Assembly: GCF_028769735.1 (NCBI RefSeq)
Contig: NC_088171.1
Location: 66,198,216 to 66,262,215, forward strand
Reading direction: 5' to 3'
From: Zonotrichia leucophrys gambelii
Lineage: Eukaryota; Chordata; Aves; Passeriformes; Passerellidae
DNA length: 64,000 bases
The notes beneath the pieces are model-generated. The model saw only the letters and a program-made list of their open reading frames with translations. It did no database searches and had not been told where the DNA came from. Shown piece by piece: positions 1 to 10,284 of the stretch (its first letter is position 1; every line of letters begins with the position of its first letter). The position numbers and the translations under genes are program-made.

Positions 1-1004
1 ACCTATTTATTTTTCTATCAGTAATTATTTGCTTGCCCATGCTTTGTTGTACAGAAACCAGCTTTGGCTTCAGTACCATTTTCACCCCAAAATACCCAGA
101 GTGAGCGCAGGGTTCTGTGCAGGGTTTATTAATAAAACACCCCTCTCCCACCTCTGTGCTGACTCCTTGCAAACCCAGCAGTGGGCAGAATGTGATCAAG
201 GAAGATGCATTGATAGATGCATCTTACCAGAAAGCTTCCACATAATTAACAACATTTGCAGCCTTAAGTTAGAGTGTACTTTAGGGGCAGCGTGTGTCTA
301 TTGCTTTCTGCTCTTCACATGAATTCAAGTGATTCTAACTGGGCTGACACTCGGTATTACAATGTCACCAGTAATAAAAAAGAGTGGTGTGTGGTTTTTT
401 GGGTTTTTTTTTGGTAAGGATTGTGTGCATGGGGTTGTGTTAGGTTGGGCTTTTTTGTTAGGTTTCTTCTTAAAGCGTGGAGAAAGAACCTACTGTCATG
501 CTGCTGTCAGGCAAATTGCCCCATTTCTTTGTTCATGGGCACACAGCTCCTGTGTGCTTACACCCCTGGCAGCACAAGAAATAGGGGTCAAATCATTGTC
601 CTCTGACTCAGGATGGCAAGCTGTGACTTTCACATGTAGACATCTTGCAGCCAAGAAATTTTACTTCTGTGAGCAGCTCCTCTTCATGGTGTGGGCAGAG
701 GAGGCACAGACAACGTGGCCTACTGCAAGTGTTACCGAAAAGCCTCGTTGCTTTGGAGCCACAGAGATGCAGCAGCTGCCTCAGCCTCTGCCGGGTTACA
801 CTGCCTGCGTTGAGCTCATTAGGGAAATATTGATCAGGCAGAAGTTTGGGCAATGTTTGATGCAGCTCGCCTCCTTTGAAGCCGCACAGACCTCGAACAG
901 ATTGCTGGAGCAGCAGAGGGGAGCATGCGCACGCACATTGGAGAGAGAGGGAAACCAAACGCTCTGAATTGAGAAATCCTGCCAAAAAATCTCTGGGTCG
1001 GGTT
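1..1004. other. Unique non-coding sequence, left edge
   Basis: No gene is recognised here. An open frame of 212 codons runs on the plus strand from 329 to 967, and another of 161 codons overlaps it on the minus strand (608-1093). Neither contains a domain, signal or repeat I can place. The plus frame begins in T-rich, Phe/Gly-rich low-complexity DNA. I treat both as chance frames. The segment leads into the CpG-rich block that begins near 1010. Confidence 0.6.
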
Positions 1005-1009
1005 TGGGC

Positions 1010-1150
1010 TGAGGATGCGAGCAGCGGATAAAAATACCGAGTCACAGGGCCGGGGCCGGAGCGCAGGCCGCGCTGTCGCCCGGGGCCGCGCATGCCCCGT
1101 GCGCCGGGCGAGGCGAGGGGAGCCCGGCAGCTCCTCCGGCAGGAGGCTGG
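1010..1150. promoter_or_regulatory. Short CpG-dense block
   Basis: About twenty CpG dinucleotides fall within roughly 135 bases, with GC content far above the flanks. The block is shorter than the usual 200-bp definition of a CpG island. An AP-1-type site (TGAGTCA, 1196-1202) lies just downstream. CpG density of this kind in a bird genome normally means constitutively unmethylated DNA at a promoter or enhancer. The direction of any transcription cannot be read from the sequence, and I see no convincing TATA box or first exon. It may be an outlying part of the larger island at 1830-2430. Confidence 0.5.
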
Positions 1151-1229
1151 AGCAAGGAGGGCTGCCTTTGATGTATGAGCTTTGGCTTGCCATTGTGAGT
1201 CACCCCAGAAGTAGCTGTAGGCAAAACAA

Positions 1230-1829
1230 AAATCTTTTGTGATTAATTAGAAAAACTGGACAATTATGAATTGACTGCACGCAGCCAGCGCACGGTAATA
1301 TAAATAGTAATGAAGCCGGCTGGATGTGATGAACACGCTGTGTTTGTGTGAGATCGCAGAAGAAAGGATCCGATTTAGGTGGTGTCAGTTTAAATAACGT
1401 AATTTCTGCGCTCTGCCTCTTTGTTCGGTCTTTACCCAGGATTAGATCTGAAACTTTAAAACTGAGTTTTAGTTGTCTTATCTAAATGTCTGGTTGTTCT
1501 TTTGATGTCTGCCCGAAACATATGCTTCTCTTCAATGACCATCTAAAATTATTATGTTGCAATGAATGAATAAGTCTAGCAGTGCTGTAAGTGGTGTGCA
1601 GTTGTTGTTGCTCCTTTGTGTTTGTCAGTAGCCCTTGCACAGGGTCTGACAGGCTCCATCCATGCACAGGGACGGAAGATTACTTGAATTCCCCTGGTTT
1701 TTGATAGTTTTCAGAGCGGAGGGGGGCGAGAGAAAAGATCTATACGCGTCTCTCTGAAGCACAATGGATAATTACATTCGCAATGTTCTACATCACTCTT
1801 CATTTAGCTGCCACCTAATTAAAAAAATA
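1230..1829. promoter_or_regulatory. AT-rich segment with clustered homeodomain and SOX-like motifs
   Basis: This stretch lies between two CpG-dense blocks and is AT-rich. TAATTA cores, typical of homeodomain binding, occur at 1244-1249, 1769-1774 and 1816-1821. A SOX-like ACAATGG lies at 1761-1767, eight bases upstream of the start of the second core. Such clustering next to a CpG island is what many developmental enhancers and promoters look like. The motifs are short and occur by chance in AT-rich DNA, so the call depends on the context. No open frame of interest is present. Confidence 0.4.
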
Positions 1830-2430
1830 TATCGGCGATCGGGTGACGTCAGGGCCAGAAGTGGCCGCCGCTGTCGGGGCGCGCTCCCGGCGGGAGGAAC
1901 GGGACCGAGCTGCGCCTGCTCCGGGGCGCCCTGCCCGCTGCTCCCCTCGGCCTGACAGAACTAATTCCCCCCTGCCGAGGGGGAGCTGCGTGCCGTCCCG
2001 TCTTACATCGTGACAATCGCGAAATCGCGACAGCGGGTTAAATCGCAACCCGCCCTCCCTCCACCTCCCCGCCGCCACGGGAGGGGCAGCCCATCGCTCT
2101 CCCGAGCCCGGGCAGTGTTTGCTCCCCGAGGGATGAGCTCCCGCTGCTTCCCAGCGCCCTCCTGGCCCGGCCCCGCTTTGTTCTCCGGGGCCGCCGGAGT
2201 CGCCAGCGCCGCCGCCCGCCCTCCAGGGGAGCCGGTCCCTGTCGCGACACGCTCCCGACTCCTCCCCGCCGGCACGGGAGCCGCCCGGGAACCACCGCTC
2301 TCGGCATGGGAGCCCCCCAGGACGGAGAGAGCTGCCCACGGGTCCGGACCGCTCTCTGAAGGGAGAAATGGGGCAAGAAAGGGAGCAGCATCCACACGGG
2401 GCAGCTTCTAGCGGGGTCCAGAGTACCCGC
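1830..2430. promoter_or_regulatory. CpG island, candidate promoter
   Basis: About 600 bp of GC-rich, CpG-dense DNA, clearly different from the AT-rich sequence on either side. At its left edge is a perfect palindromic cAMP response element (TGACGTCA, 1844-1851). Two TCGCGA hexamers lie 8 bp apart (2017-2022 and 2025-2030). In vertebrates such islands usually mark a transcription start for a housekeeping gene, a developmental gene or a long non-coding RNA. Long overlapping open frames on both strands (1815-2339 and 2038-2595 minus, 2010-2411 plus) are expected from the scarcity of stop codons at high GC, and none resembles a known protein. Strand and product are unknown. Confidence 0.6.
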
Positions 2431-5400
2431 CCCGGCCCCTTGTGCCGCCTTCACACCTGACATTTCGTGGCCGTCTCGTTTCATAGGGGAGATTTTAATC
2501 CGAATACTCCATACATCCAGGCTGAAAGCGTGCCTGGTGCGGATGGACCTATGAATGTGTTTCTGGAGAGGGCTCCGCCAGGAAACCTGCTCCACTCTTC
2601 CCGCTCAAGGAGTAAGGGTAGTGATGTGCACGTGGCGTTTAATTAGCACTGAAATCCTGCTACAAAAATCCATCACTGTAAGGTGAAGGCGTGTCTCTGC
2701 TTCAGTCTGCTGCACTTTTGTAGCCTCTGAGACAAAGAGTAACCATTCGGTGGGGCAGGTGTGAGGGGCAAGGTGATAATAAACATTACTTTACGATTGC
2801 TATCGATCTTCCAGCAGATACTGTTGACAGAAGGTGGAGATAACATCATGCCAAACAGGGAATGGCTCATGATGGTATTAAGCATTCTCAGATAGAATCG
2901 GGATTTTTTTACGCTTTGGACGCTGCCTGCATTAGTGGAGCACTGATTAAAAGCTTTGAGTACAGCTGCAAACTGCTGCAAATAACACTACAAGCACTGT
3001 GGCCTCACCCAGTGGAGTGTCCCACACACATGCAGAGATATGCAGGGCTTATCATGGACATACTCAGTCAGACTAGCCTGTATTTTTTTGCTGATATATT
3101 AGCTCTAATGTCAAATTCAGTGAAACTGCAGGGTCCCACACTGTTAGTGAAATGCTCTAGCCTCTCAAGGTCTTAATCATGCGCATGCTTAAACGTTTAC
3201 ACAAGCACAGCCTCAAATTTTGGCTGAAGAATCATCTTGCCATCACGACTCCTTTTGAATTCCATCTGGAAGGGTAGGGTAACAAGGACAGCACTATTAT
3301 CCACATTACCTCTTCTCACATCTCTAGCAACTCATCTAGCCTAAAAGAAAAGCTGGGTCTTTATCCTGAAAATCCTCCATGCACAAAATTTTCATTGCAG
3401 TCAATGATATCTGACTTAGCAATTGATTTTCTCATTATTGTTCCCATGTCAATTATTTCCCCAGTCTGAGTCTGAGTATATCTGCATTGCAATGAGGAGT
3501 CTGACCTCAGTGCAAGTACTGCGTGTTAGTTTTCAATCTAGTGAGCTGGAGTCCCTGACTGCTAAGGCATGTGGCAGTGAGGGCATCACCCCCCAAGTCA
3601 CCTGCCCTGCACCTACTGGGGTTCTCATTTCTCTTTGCATGTTGTGTTCTGATCACAAGCATGGGCAGCCCCCACGCAATTCATGTGTCAGGTTTTGGGT
3701 GTGCTCCCCTGTCTGGATCCCTCTAAACGCTTCCCTCCCTCCACTGCAATGCCTATGGCTGCACATCCCACAGGACTCTGTGCTCCCTGTGTCCCTGTCT
3801 GCTCACCCTTCCCAGAACGACTCAGTTCAGCAGAAATCTCCAGGCAGATAAGCCAAAGTGATTTACAAGGCAGTTGGTGTTTCTGTGGGACAGAAGTGCA
3901 GTCTGTGTGTCCCATGTTGGTGACGTGGCCGATACGAATTCACTGTCCCTCTGTCACTGCCTGGGATGTGCTTGCTCAGAAGTGAGCCAGATCCAATTCC
4001 ATGCCATTATGCTTACTTTTTAGAGTCCTTTCTCTAAAAAAAACCCCATACATTTTGCTTTTCATGACATCATATGTCAAATAATAAAGAAGTCCTTTAA
4101 AATAATAGTAATTGGAAGTTAAATTCTCTGGTTGCTGATGATTATTGCTGACCCTTTTACCTGGAAATGATGCAAGAACTTTGGAACATTGCACTGCCAC
4201 TGCTGCCACCTGTGCTGAAGTTTTTCACCAGGCTTTGGAGGATACCACTCTTTACAGCTTTCATAGAGAGCAGCTTTGCTAAGCTTGTACCCTGAGCTCT
4301 GCTCATGGGTCAGGGAGAGGAGGACTAAGTCCTTTCCATAGGGCAGAGGTCAGTGTCTTTATTCCATTGACTGCTATTTAACCATAGCCCTGAAAGAGGA
4401 AAAAAGAAATTGAAAGCAAACATGATAAAACAGCAGCAACCTATCTCCTACTGTCCCCCAAACACATACTCAAATGAATACACATATTGTGCATGTGGAG
4501 ATGGGGAGGAGGAGAGGACCAGAAACCCCTTGATGCCAAGAGGGTGTTGAGCTGCACAGGGCTTGGATTGGCAACCATGTCCTGAGCACCTCTTGGGACT
4601 TTCCCATCGTGTTTTGCATTCCTCATCTGCAGCATTTGTTCAGCAGCACCTGGCACGTGTGTCAGTTTCACATTTTGGTTTTTTTGTTGTCAGTAGCAGG
4701 GGGAGCACGTGCTGCTTTCTGCCAGAGCAAGAACCATGCCAACTGCTTTTGGATGTCCTCAAGGTACAGCCAGCAGCTCCAGGTCTTCCTGCAGGCTTTC
4801 CTGTAATGCAGGCTCCTCATATTTGACTTTGGCACAGACACAATATTCGTACGTGTGTCAGGTTCCCAAATACCTGCTGAAATCTCTTTTATTTAGATAG
4901 CAGCTATTTGGCAAGTTTGGATGTTGCTCTTGTCCTGGCATAACCTTCTTCTGTAACTATACCTCAGAATTAATTGTATTTGCTCAAGAAGTTGGCAGGA
5001 TTATGATTTGCCTTCTGCCTATTTGCCCCAAACTGGTGAGCCTAATAAAATGTTGTGAGGTGTGTTATATTGTAACAATGACAAATACCAACCTTTTTAC
5101 TCAACCAAGACTTTTTGTTATCAAGTCCTTTATCACTTGCCATCTGCCAGGCTGTTTGACATTGCATGGTGTAGGCTGGGCATGGTGTTCCTGAGTGAAT
5201 TTTAAAGTTAATTTGGTCAGATGAACTGCTTTTAAGCTACGATAGTTGTTTCTAACTTAAGTGAAAATGCATTTCTAGTAAAGAAACTAGAATTTATAAT
5301 TGGTTAGTCCAGTGGCATATGCTGTGCAACACCTTATCAAAACACTCAAAACTGTGCCAGAGGAAGATAGCAAATAAGAGGCAGCTCACTCAGTGACCTT

Positions 5401-7182
5401 TCTGGTTTAAATCAGAATATATCCTTTCAGGAATATCTTGGTGTTTTTCTGATTCTGTTGGATGTTGTTCCTGCTATTTATTACAGAGTCACTTGGATAC
5501 CTTATCTCATCTGTGGTGGGTGCTCCTCTATCTACAAAGGAATGTTTCCAGCTCTGTTCTTGTGCTTCAGCTGAACACTGAAGGCTCTGACTAAGATTAC
5601 TGAGTGTTTTAGGATGATGTGCTATTCAGTGTCTTTATCTTCTGTTATCCAAAGAAAAGTGCTTATCTGGAGGTACCTGGACCCTGTGCATTGGCTGCTC
5701 ATCTAGAGCCCTGCTTTCTAAATCCAGTCAGGCTGGGTCAGGTTCTCAGTTTGCCTCAACAAGGGTGCAAGTCGACTTTGGTTCAAATAGGACATGAGGA
5801 AACGCGGGGCATTTGCTTCATGTTAGTCTTTTGAAATTCCTTCCTCCCTTCATATTGAGCATGAGCTCATTTTGCAATTTGCTGGACAGATTTGTGCAGT
5901 TTTGGCCACAATGTGATAAATGGCATCCTTAATATGATTTCTGATTTGTAGTGCTATATGGACTCACTCATTTTCACCGTGATTTATTTCTACCCACATT
6001 CATGAATGCAAGAGTTACATTAGCAAGCTCTTTGTCTTTTTTTTTTTTTTCTTTTGGAGTCCCGTTGTGTCTTGTTGACAAACAAACTTCAAAAACCAGG
6101 TGAGGTTTCATCACATTCTTTGTTGCTCTCCAGTGGTTTCATTAGGGGCGTTTCTGATACTCTTATGTTTAATTCCCAGAAGCTTTTCACTTGCCAGGCA
6201 TCCTAGTGGCAGTCTGAATTATCCCAAAGACTTCTGAATGGAGCACTTAACTGAAGCCAATTACAGGATGAATTTGCTTAGGTATGTTAGCCTGCCTGAG
6301 AATGTATAGGAGACTGCCTTGTTTTGGTATCTTTCCATTATATAACCTAAAATCCTGCCAACCAAATTCCTTTTCCACTTAATACCTCTTTTATAAGTTA
6401 ATGGCCTAATTTAGCTTTTCCTCTCCTTATGTTTTCAATTCCACATTCATGCTTGTTCCTTTTTCTACACTTTGTGACTATTTTTGACCTCAATTCAAAG
6501 GATCATCCAAAATTGTGTCAGCTCATGTGAAACCTCTCATTCCTGAAACTTCATGTTTCTATACTGAGTCTGAAAATCCTTTACCTTGGCTGAATAGATA
6601 GTTAGCCATATAATTTAGAACAGCAGGGATATAGTCTCTAAGTGTTATTCCAATGCAAATAATCACAGTTATCACTTTGCCCATCTCCAAAAGGAAGCCA
6701 CTTGCCCTCCTACCATACCTACCATAAGGAATAGAAGCAATAGTGTGTTTTTCCCTGTGGCACATCAGATTGGCTTGAAGCCATTTCCTGGCCTCCAGAA
6801 GTGGCAGCATTCCTCTTTAGTGCAGCCTGGGCATGGGATCTACCAGTTCTAGATAGATGGATGGATGCAAATGGTTTAATTTGGCCTACTTTTCCCCAAA
6901 ATTAGCTTGTTCTGGGTACAAGGCCAGAATGGATAGAGAGAACAGGAACTAATCATGCCTCCAAATTCCTGGTATGGGGCAGGATCAGAGATTATATTTT
7001 ATTCCATGCCATGGGTGAAGAACCCACAGCAGCAGGGACCAACATCATAGAGGGAGGCAATTAGTTCAGTTCTTTCTGGATGACATTGGTAATTGGATCA
7101 TCCAAACTTCTTTCCATTGGGTCCAGCCAAAAAGTGGGAAGTGGAACCCTGAACTTTGCAACAGAAGTGCTGGGATATTCCC
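2431..7182. other. Unique non-coding sequence right of the CpG island
   Basis: The first 230 bases keep some CpGs and carry a palindromic E-box (CACGTG, 2629-2634) followed by a TAATTA core (2640-2645), so the regulatory zone may extend to about 2650. From there to 7182 I see ordinary mid-AT sequence with a T-run near 6038-6050 and no recognisable gene, RNA or repeat. The open frames are short. The longest, 142 codons at 3423-3851, shows no known domain. Confidence 0.5.
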
Positions 7183-7371
7183 TGGGATAGGGTTAACTTT
7201 CTTCACATTAGCTAGTATGGGAGTGTGTTTTGGATTTGTGCTGAGCACAGGGCTGGTAACACAGGGATGTTTTCATTACTGCTGGGCAGGGTTGCACTGT
7301 GTCAGGGCCTTTTCTGCTCCTCACACCACCCCAGTGTGGAGACTGGGGGTGCACTAGGAGCAGTCAGGGGG
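7183..7371 (+). mobile_element. Truncated ERVL-type LTR fragment
   Basis: The sequence starting at GGGATAGGGTTAAC and running through the TGTGTTTTGGATTTGTG and AACACAGGGATGTTTT segments matches the 5' half of an avian endogenous-retrovirus LTR family I recognise from memory, in the plus orientation. The segment around CTCACACCACCCCA and the GGGGGTGCAC stretch follow in the family's order. Similarity fades near 7371, so the U5 half and the 3' end are missing. No target-site duplication or partner LTR is visible. The divergence suggests an old copy. The family assignment is from memory, and the exact family name would need a repeat-library search. Confidence 0.6.
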
Positions 7372-9899
7372 TCCAGAGCATCCTATTCCAGTCTAGGCTG
7401 GAATAGTATTACCATGTTTTGGGAGCATTTCCTAGTCGCTTGTCTGAGTGAACTCCCATGCCCTATTATGCCCTTGGATCAGTGTTGGTCGGAATAGTTC
7501 CATAAAACTGATTTAATTTAGTGGTAGTTTCTAGAGGGCTTGAAGGTGGTGTCAGGAATGTGTTTTGCTAGCACAAAAGGCAATTAAGTGCAATCAGCTG
7601 GGAACTTTCTAGAGGGAGGTGGTCATGCCAGTGGAGGTGAAGATGATACAATTCTTGCATTCACTAAGCACAGCAAAAGATAAGAAGGAAATGTGTTTTG
7701 TTTTCTGCCTTCTGTGTGGTTATGAAGAGGCAACCACAACGTGCACTACATGAAACTGAAGAATGAAACAAAACAAAAAAAGTCCAAAGCAGCCCTCTAC
7801 AATGACTGAATTGTAAAAAGGATGCTCCTTTTCATTACATTACACACAGGAAAACAATTAAGGCTGGGATTCTTTCCAATGCAGGATACCTACACTTTTT
7901 CCAGTGTCTTTCCTTCCCACATCACCTTTGGTATAGCCTCCAGGAGTAAGGAGTGTCATAGTTGAGACATTGCAAAGATGCCTCCCATTTAGAAGACAAA
8001 TTTATGAATTAGGGCACTTATTCTAGGCCTTGAATAAACTGGTTTTGTTTTTTTTTTCACTCCATTCTGCCCCATAATCTTTGTGTGCCTCTCAGTGACT
8101 TGGACATTTTTGGTGAGGAGGACATGCCTAACTCCCATTACCTGTAAAATGTGTACTCTCAAATACCTCACTGAGCTGCCTGGAGACAACTGAAATCTGG
8201 AAGCACTCGAGGACGTGTTTGGGTGCAGCTGCTGCAGGCTGGACACCTCAGTGCATGCAAGGTAGTGCTGCAGGAGAGCAGGGCTCAGAGCAGCCCCTGG
8301 ACTAAGCCCTTGGACTGTGCAATATAAAGAACAAAACCAAAACAGACAAAAACCAAAACCAAACAGCAACAAAAAAGAAATTGGGCATAACCGGTTGCCT
8401 TATTTAATTTGTAGTTCTCACCAGAAGCAGTCCATGTTGCCTTCTCTGTCTGCAAAACAAGATAACGTTAGGACTTGCACCAGTGTCAATCAAAAGGTTG
8501 CAAAATACAAATACTAGATGCCTCAGAGAGATGGCCCACGTAGTATGTACACCCTGTTATGTCATGCTTTATTTTGCCTGGAAAAAAAGGGAGGACTCAA
8601 ACCATTGTTCACAAATTGGCAGTCAGATCACTCATTTGTGTGGTGTTGTTAAATCCAAAAGTTACCCCACAAGTGGGCCTGGCCCAATGTTTTTGAACAA
8701 ATTTATTAATGATGCCTGACAGACTGTCTATGTCTGGGGATGTTCAGTTATTAGTCAGAAAATTAAATGTACAGCTGTATCACCTCTGTGAAAAGAATAC
8801 AGAAAAGTACATCTAAAAGGAACCATAAAGAACACAAAAATCAATAGTGCAGAGGTAATGGCATGTTTGCTAATACTCTGTTGCTGAGAAAATTTGTTTT
8901 TTTTAAAAAAATGAAAACTAATTTATTCTTGTTTATTTAAGAGTTTAACTAAACCCAGTTGAGTTGCCTTTAGTTTGAGTTGATAAGATTGAAACCCATC
9001 AAGAAAAGTATATGGGAGTTTTTATGTTATTGCTCAATTTGCTTCTCCCCTTATGGAATAAGGGGAACTCCATGAGTGCCACCTTCCTCCCAGTGAAGAC
9101 AAGGGTGATTTTGCCCTGGAGTAGCCTCCAGCCTAGTGAAGATTCCAGCCACAGCTGCATCAGCTCCTTGCAGTCCCAGTGCTCAAGTGCCACTGGCTTT
9201 GGTGGCAATGAGGGGGGATTTCAGGGACCCTAGGGAGCCGTGCCCCGATTCCTAGCAGGCTGAGAAACACCAACAGTGTAGTTGATCCAGAGGAGGTTAT
9301 TGTCTGCATGTGTGCCACCTGAGGGTAGATGCTGACACTGCCTAATCCCACAGAAATCTCCTGGAGATACAGTGGGTTTCTACAGCAGTGGGCAAAGCAT
9401 GGTTGCTTCTGATTAAACAGAAGAGGCCAATGTGTAGGGCTTTTACTGCCTCAATTTCCCAAGGAATTTCTAATGAGTCAGAGTTAGCTCTAGTGTTTAA
9501 AAGTAAAATATGGTTATGGCTCTCAAATGCAAGCTACATTTAACAACCATATATTGATTCTTTTTTCCTGTGTAATTTTATTTCTGTGAGCATTTCTGTT
9601 TTCCTAATTAGTAGCCTTTTAAAGAGAGATTTAACATCTTCATTATCAGAGGGTAACTTAGGAAACAGCTGTATGGAGAGAAAGGGAGAGACAGAGAGGG
9701 TGGGGGCAAAAAAAAAAAGCACTGGTGAAAGGCTTCCAATCTGTACTTCAAGGGCATGTGTGTATGCACATGCACGTGCCTGCACAAGCACACAGACAAG
9801 CTGACCCTGACGTTACAATTAAGACAAAATAGCAGTGGCAAAGCTGGTGACAAAACTCAGCAATTTCCAATTGCACAGTCACCCTGTAACGGGAAGAAC
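7372..9899. other. Unique non-coding sequence
   Basis: No gene or recognisable element is seen. The stretch contains AC-rich DNA with several AAAC runs near 8320-8375 and a T/A-homopolymer junction near 8896-8912. The open frame at 7989-8372 (minus, 127 codons) is lysine- and serine-rich with no domain that I can place. Confidence 0.5.
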
Positions 9900-10170
9900 T
9901 GTTTACCCCATGTTCCTTATTAAACTGAAGTATTTTATTTAATGAGCATGACTCATGCAAGGTGTTCCCATAAATCATCAGCTGGTTTACAAACTCAATA
10001 ACTAGGCTTCCTGCTATAACTAGGCTGTGCACACCTTAAATTATTAACACGCCAGGGCCTTAAGGCAGATCTTTGATGATGATGATATAAACACTGTGAG
10101 GACAAGGTGCTCTCTCAGCAAAAGATTATTGACTCTAATTACCATTTACCACAGGAAAAAGAAAAGAAAA
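9900..10170. promoter_or_regulatory. Possible conserved non-coding element
   Basis: A compact AT-rich stretch with TTTAATGAGC, TAAATCATC, TTAAATTATTAAC and CTAATTACC motifs, a short GATGAT run at about 10074-10085, and no simple-sequence dominance. The look is typical of conserved vertebrate non-coding elements, but conservation cannot be judged from one sequence. No open frame of interest overlaps it. Confidence 0.25.
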
Positions 10171-10242
10171 GACAATAAAATATGAGGGAGAATTTAAATC
10201 TCAGATTTAATTTTATGAGGAGTTTTAAACTCCCAAACTTTT

Positions 10243-10284
10243 TGTTGTTGTTTTTGCTGCTGCTGCTGTCGGCTGCTGCTGTTG
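10243..10284 (+). repeat. Interrupted (TTG)n/(CTG)n trinucleotide tract
   Basis: A run of TTG units passes into CTG units, interrupted by TCGG in the middle, over about 42 bases. It is a short imperfect trinucleotide microsatellite in unique sequence. No reading frame of significance crosses it. Confidence 0.8.

Noticed and set aside
329..967. 212-codon open frame on the plus strand
   Set aside because: Starts in T/G-rich low-complexity DNA, overlaps a 161-codon frame on the other strand, and has no recognisable domain or codon pattern.
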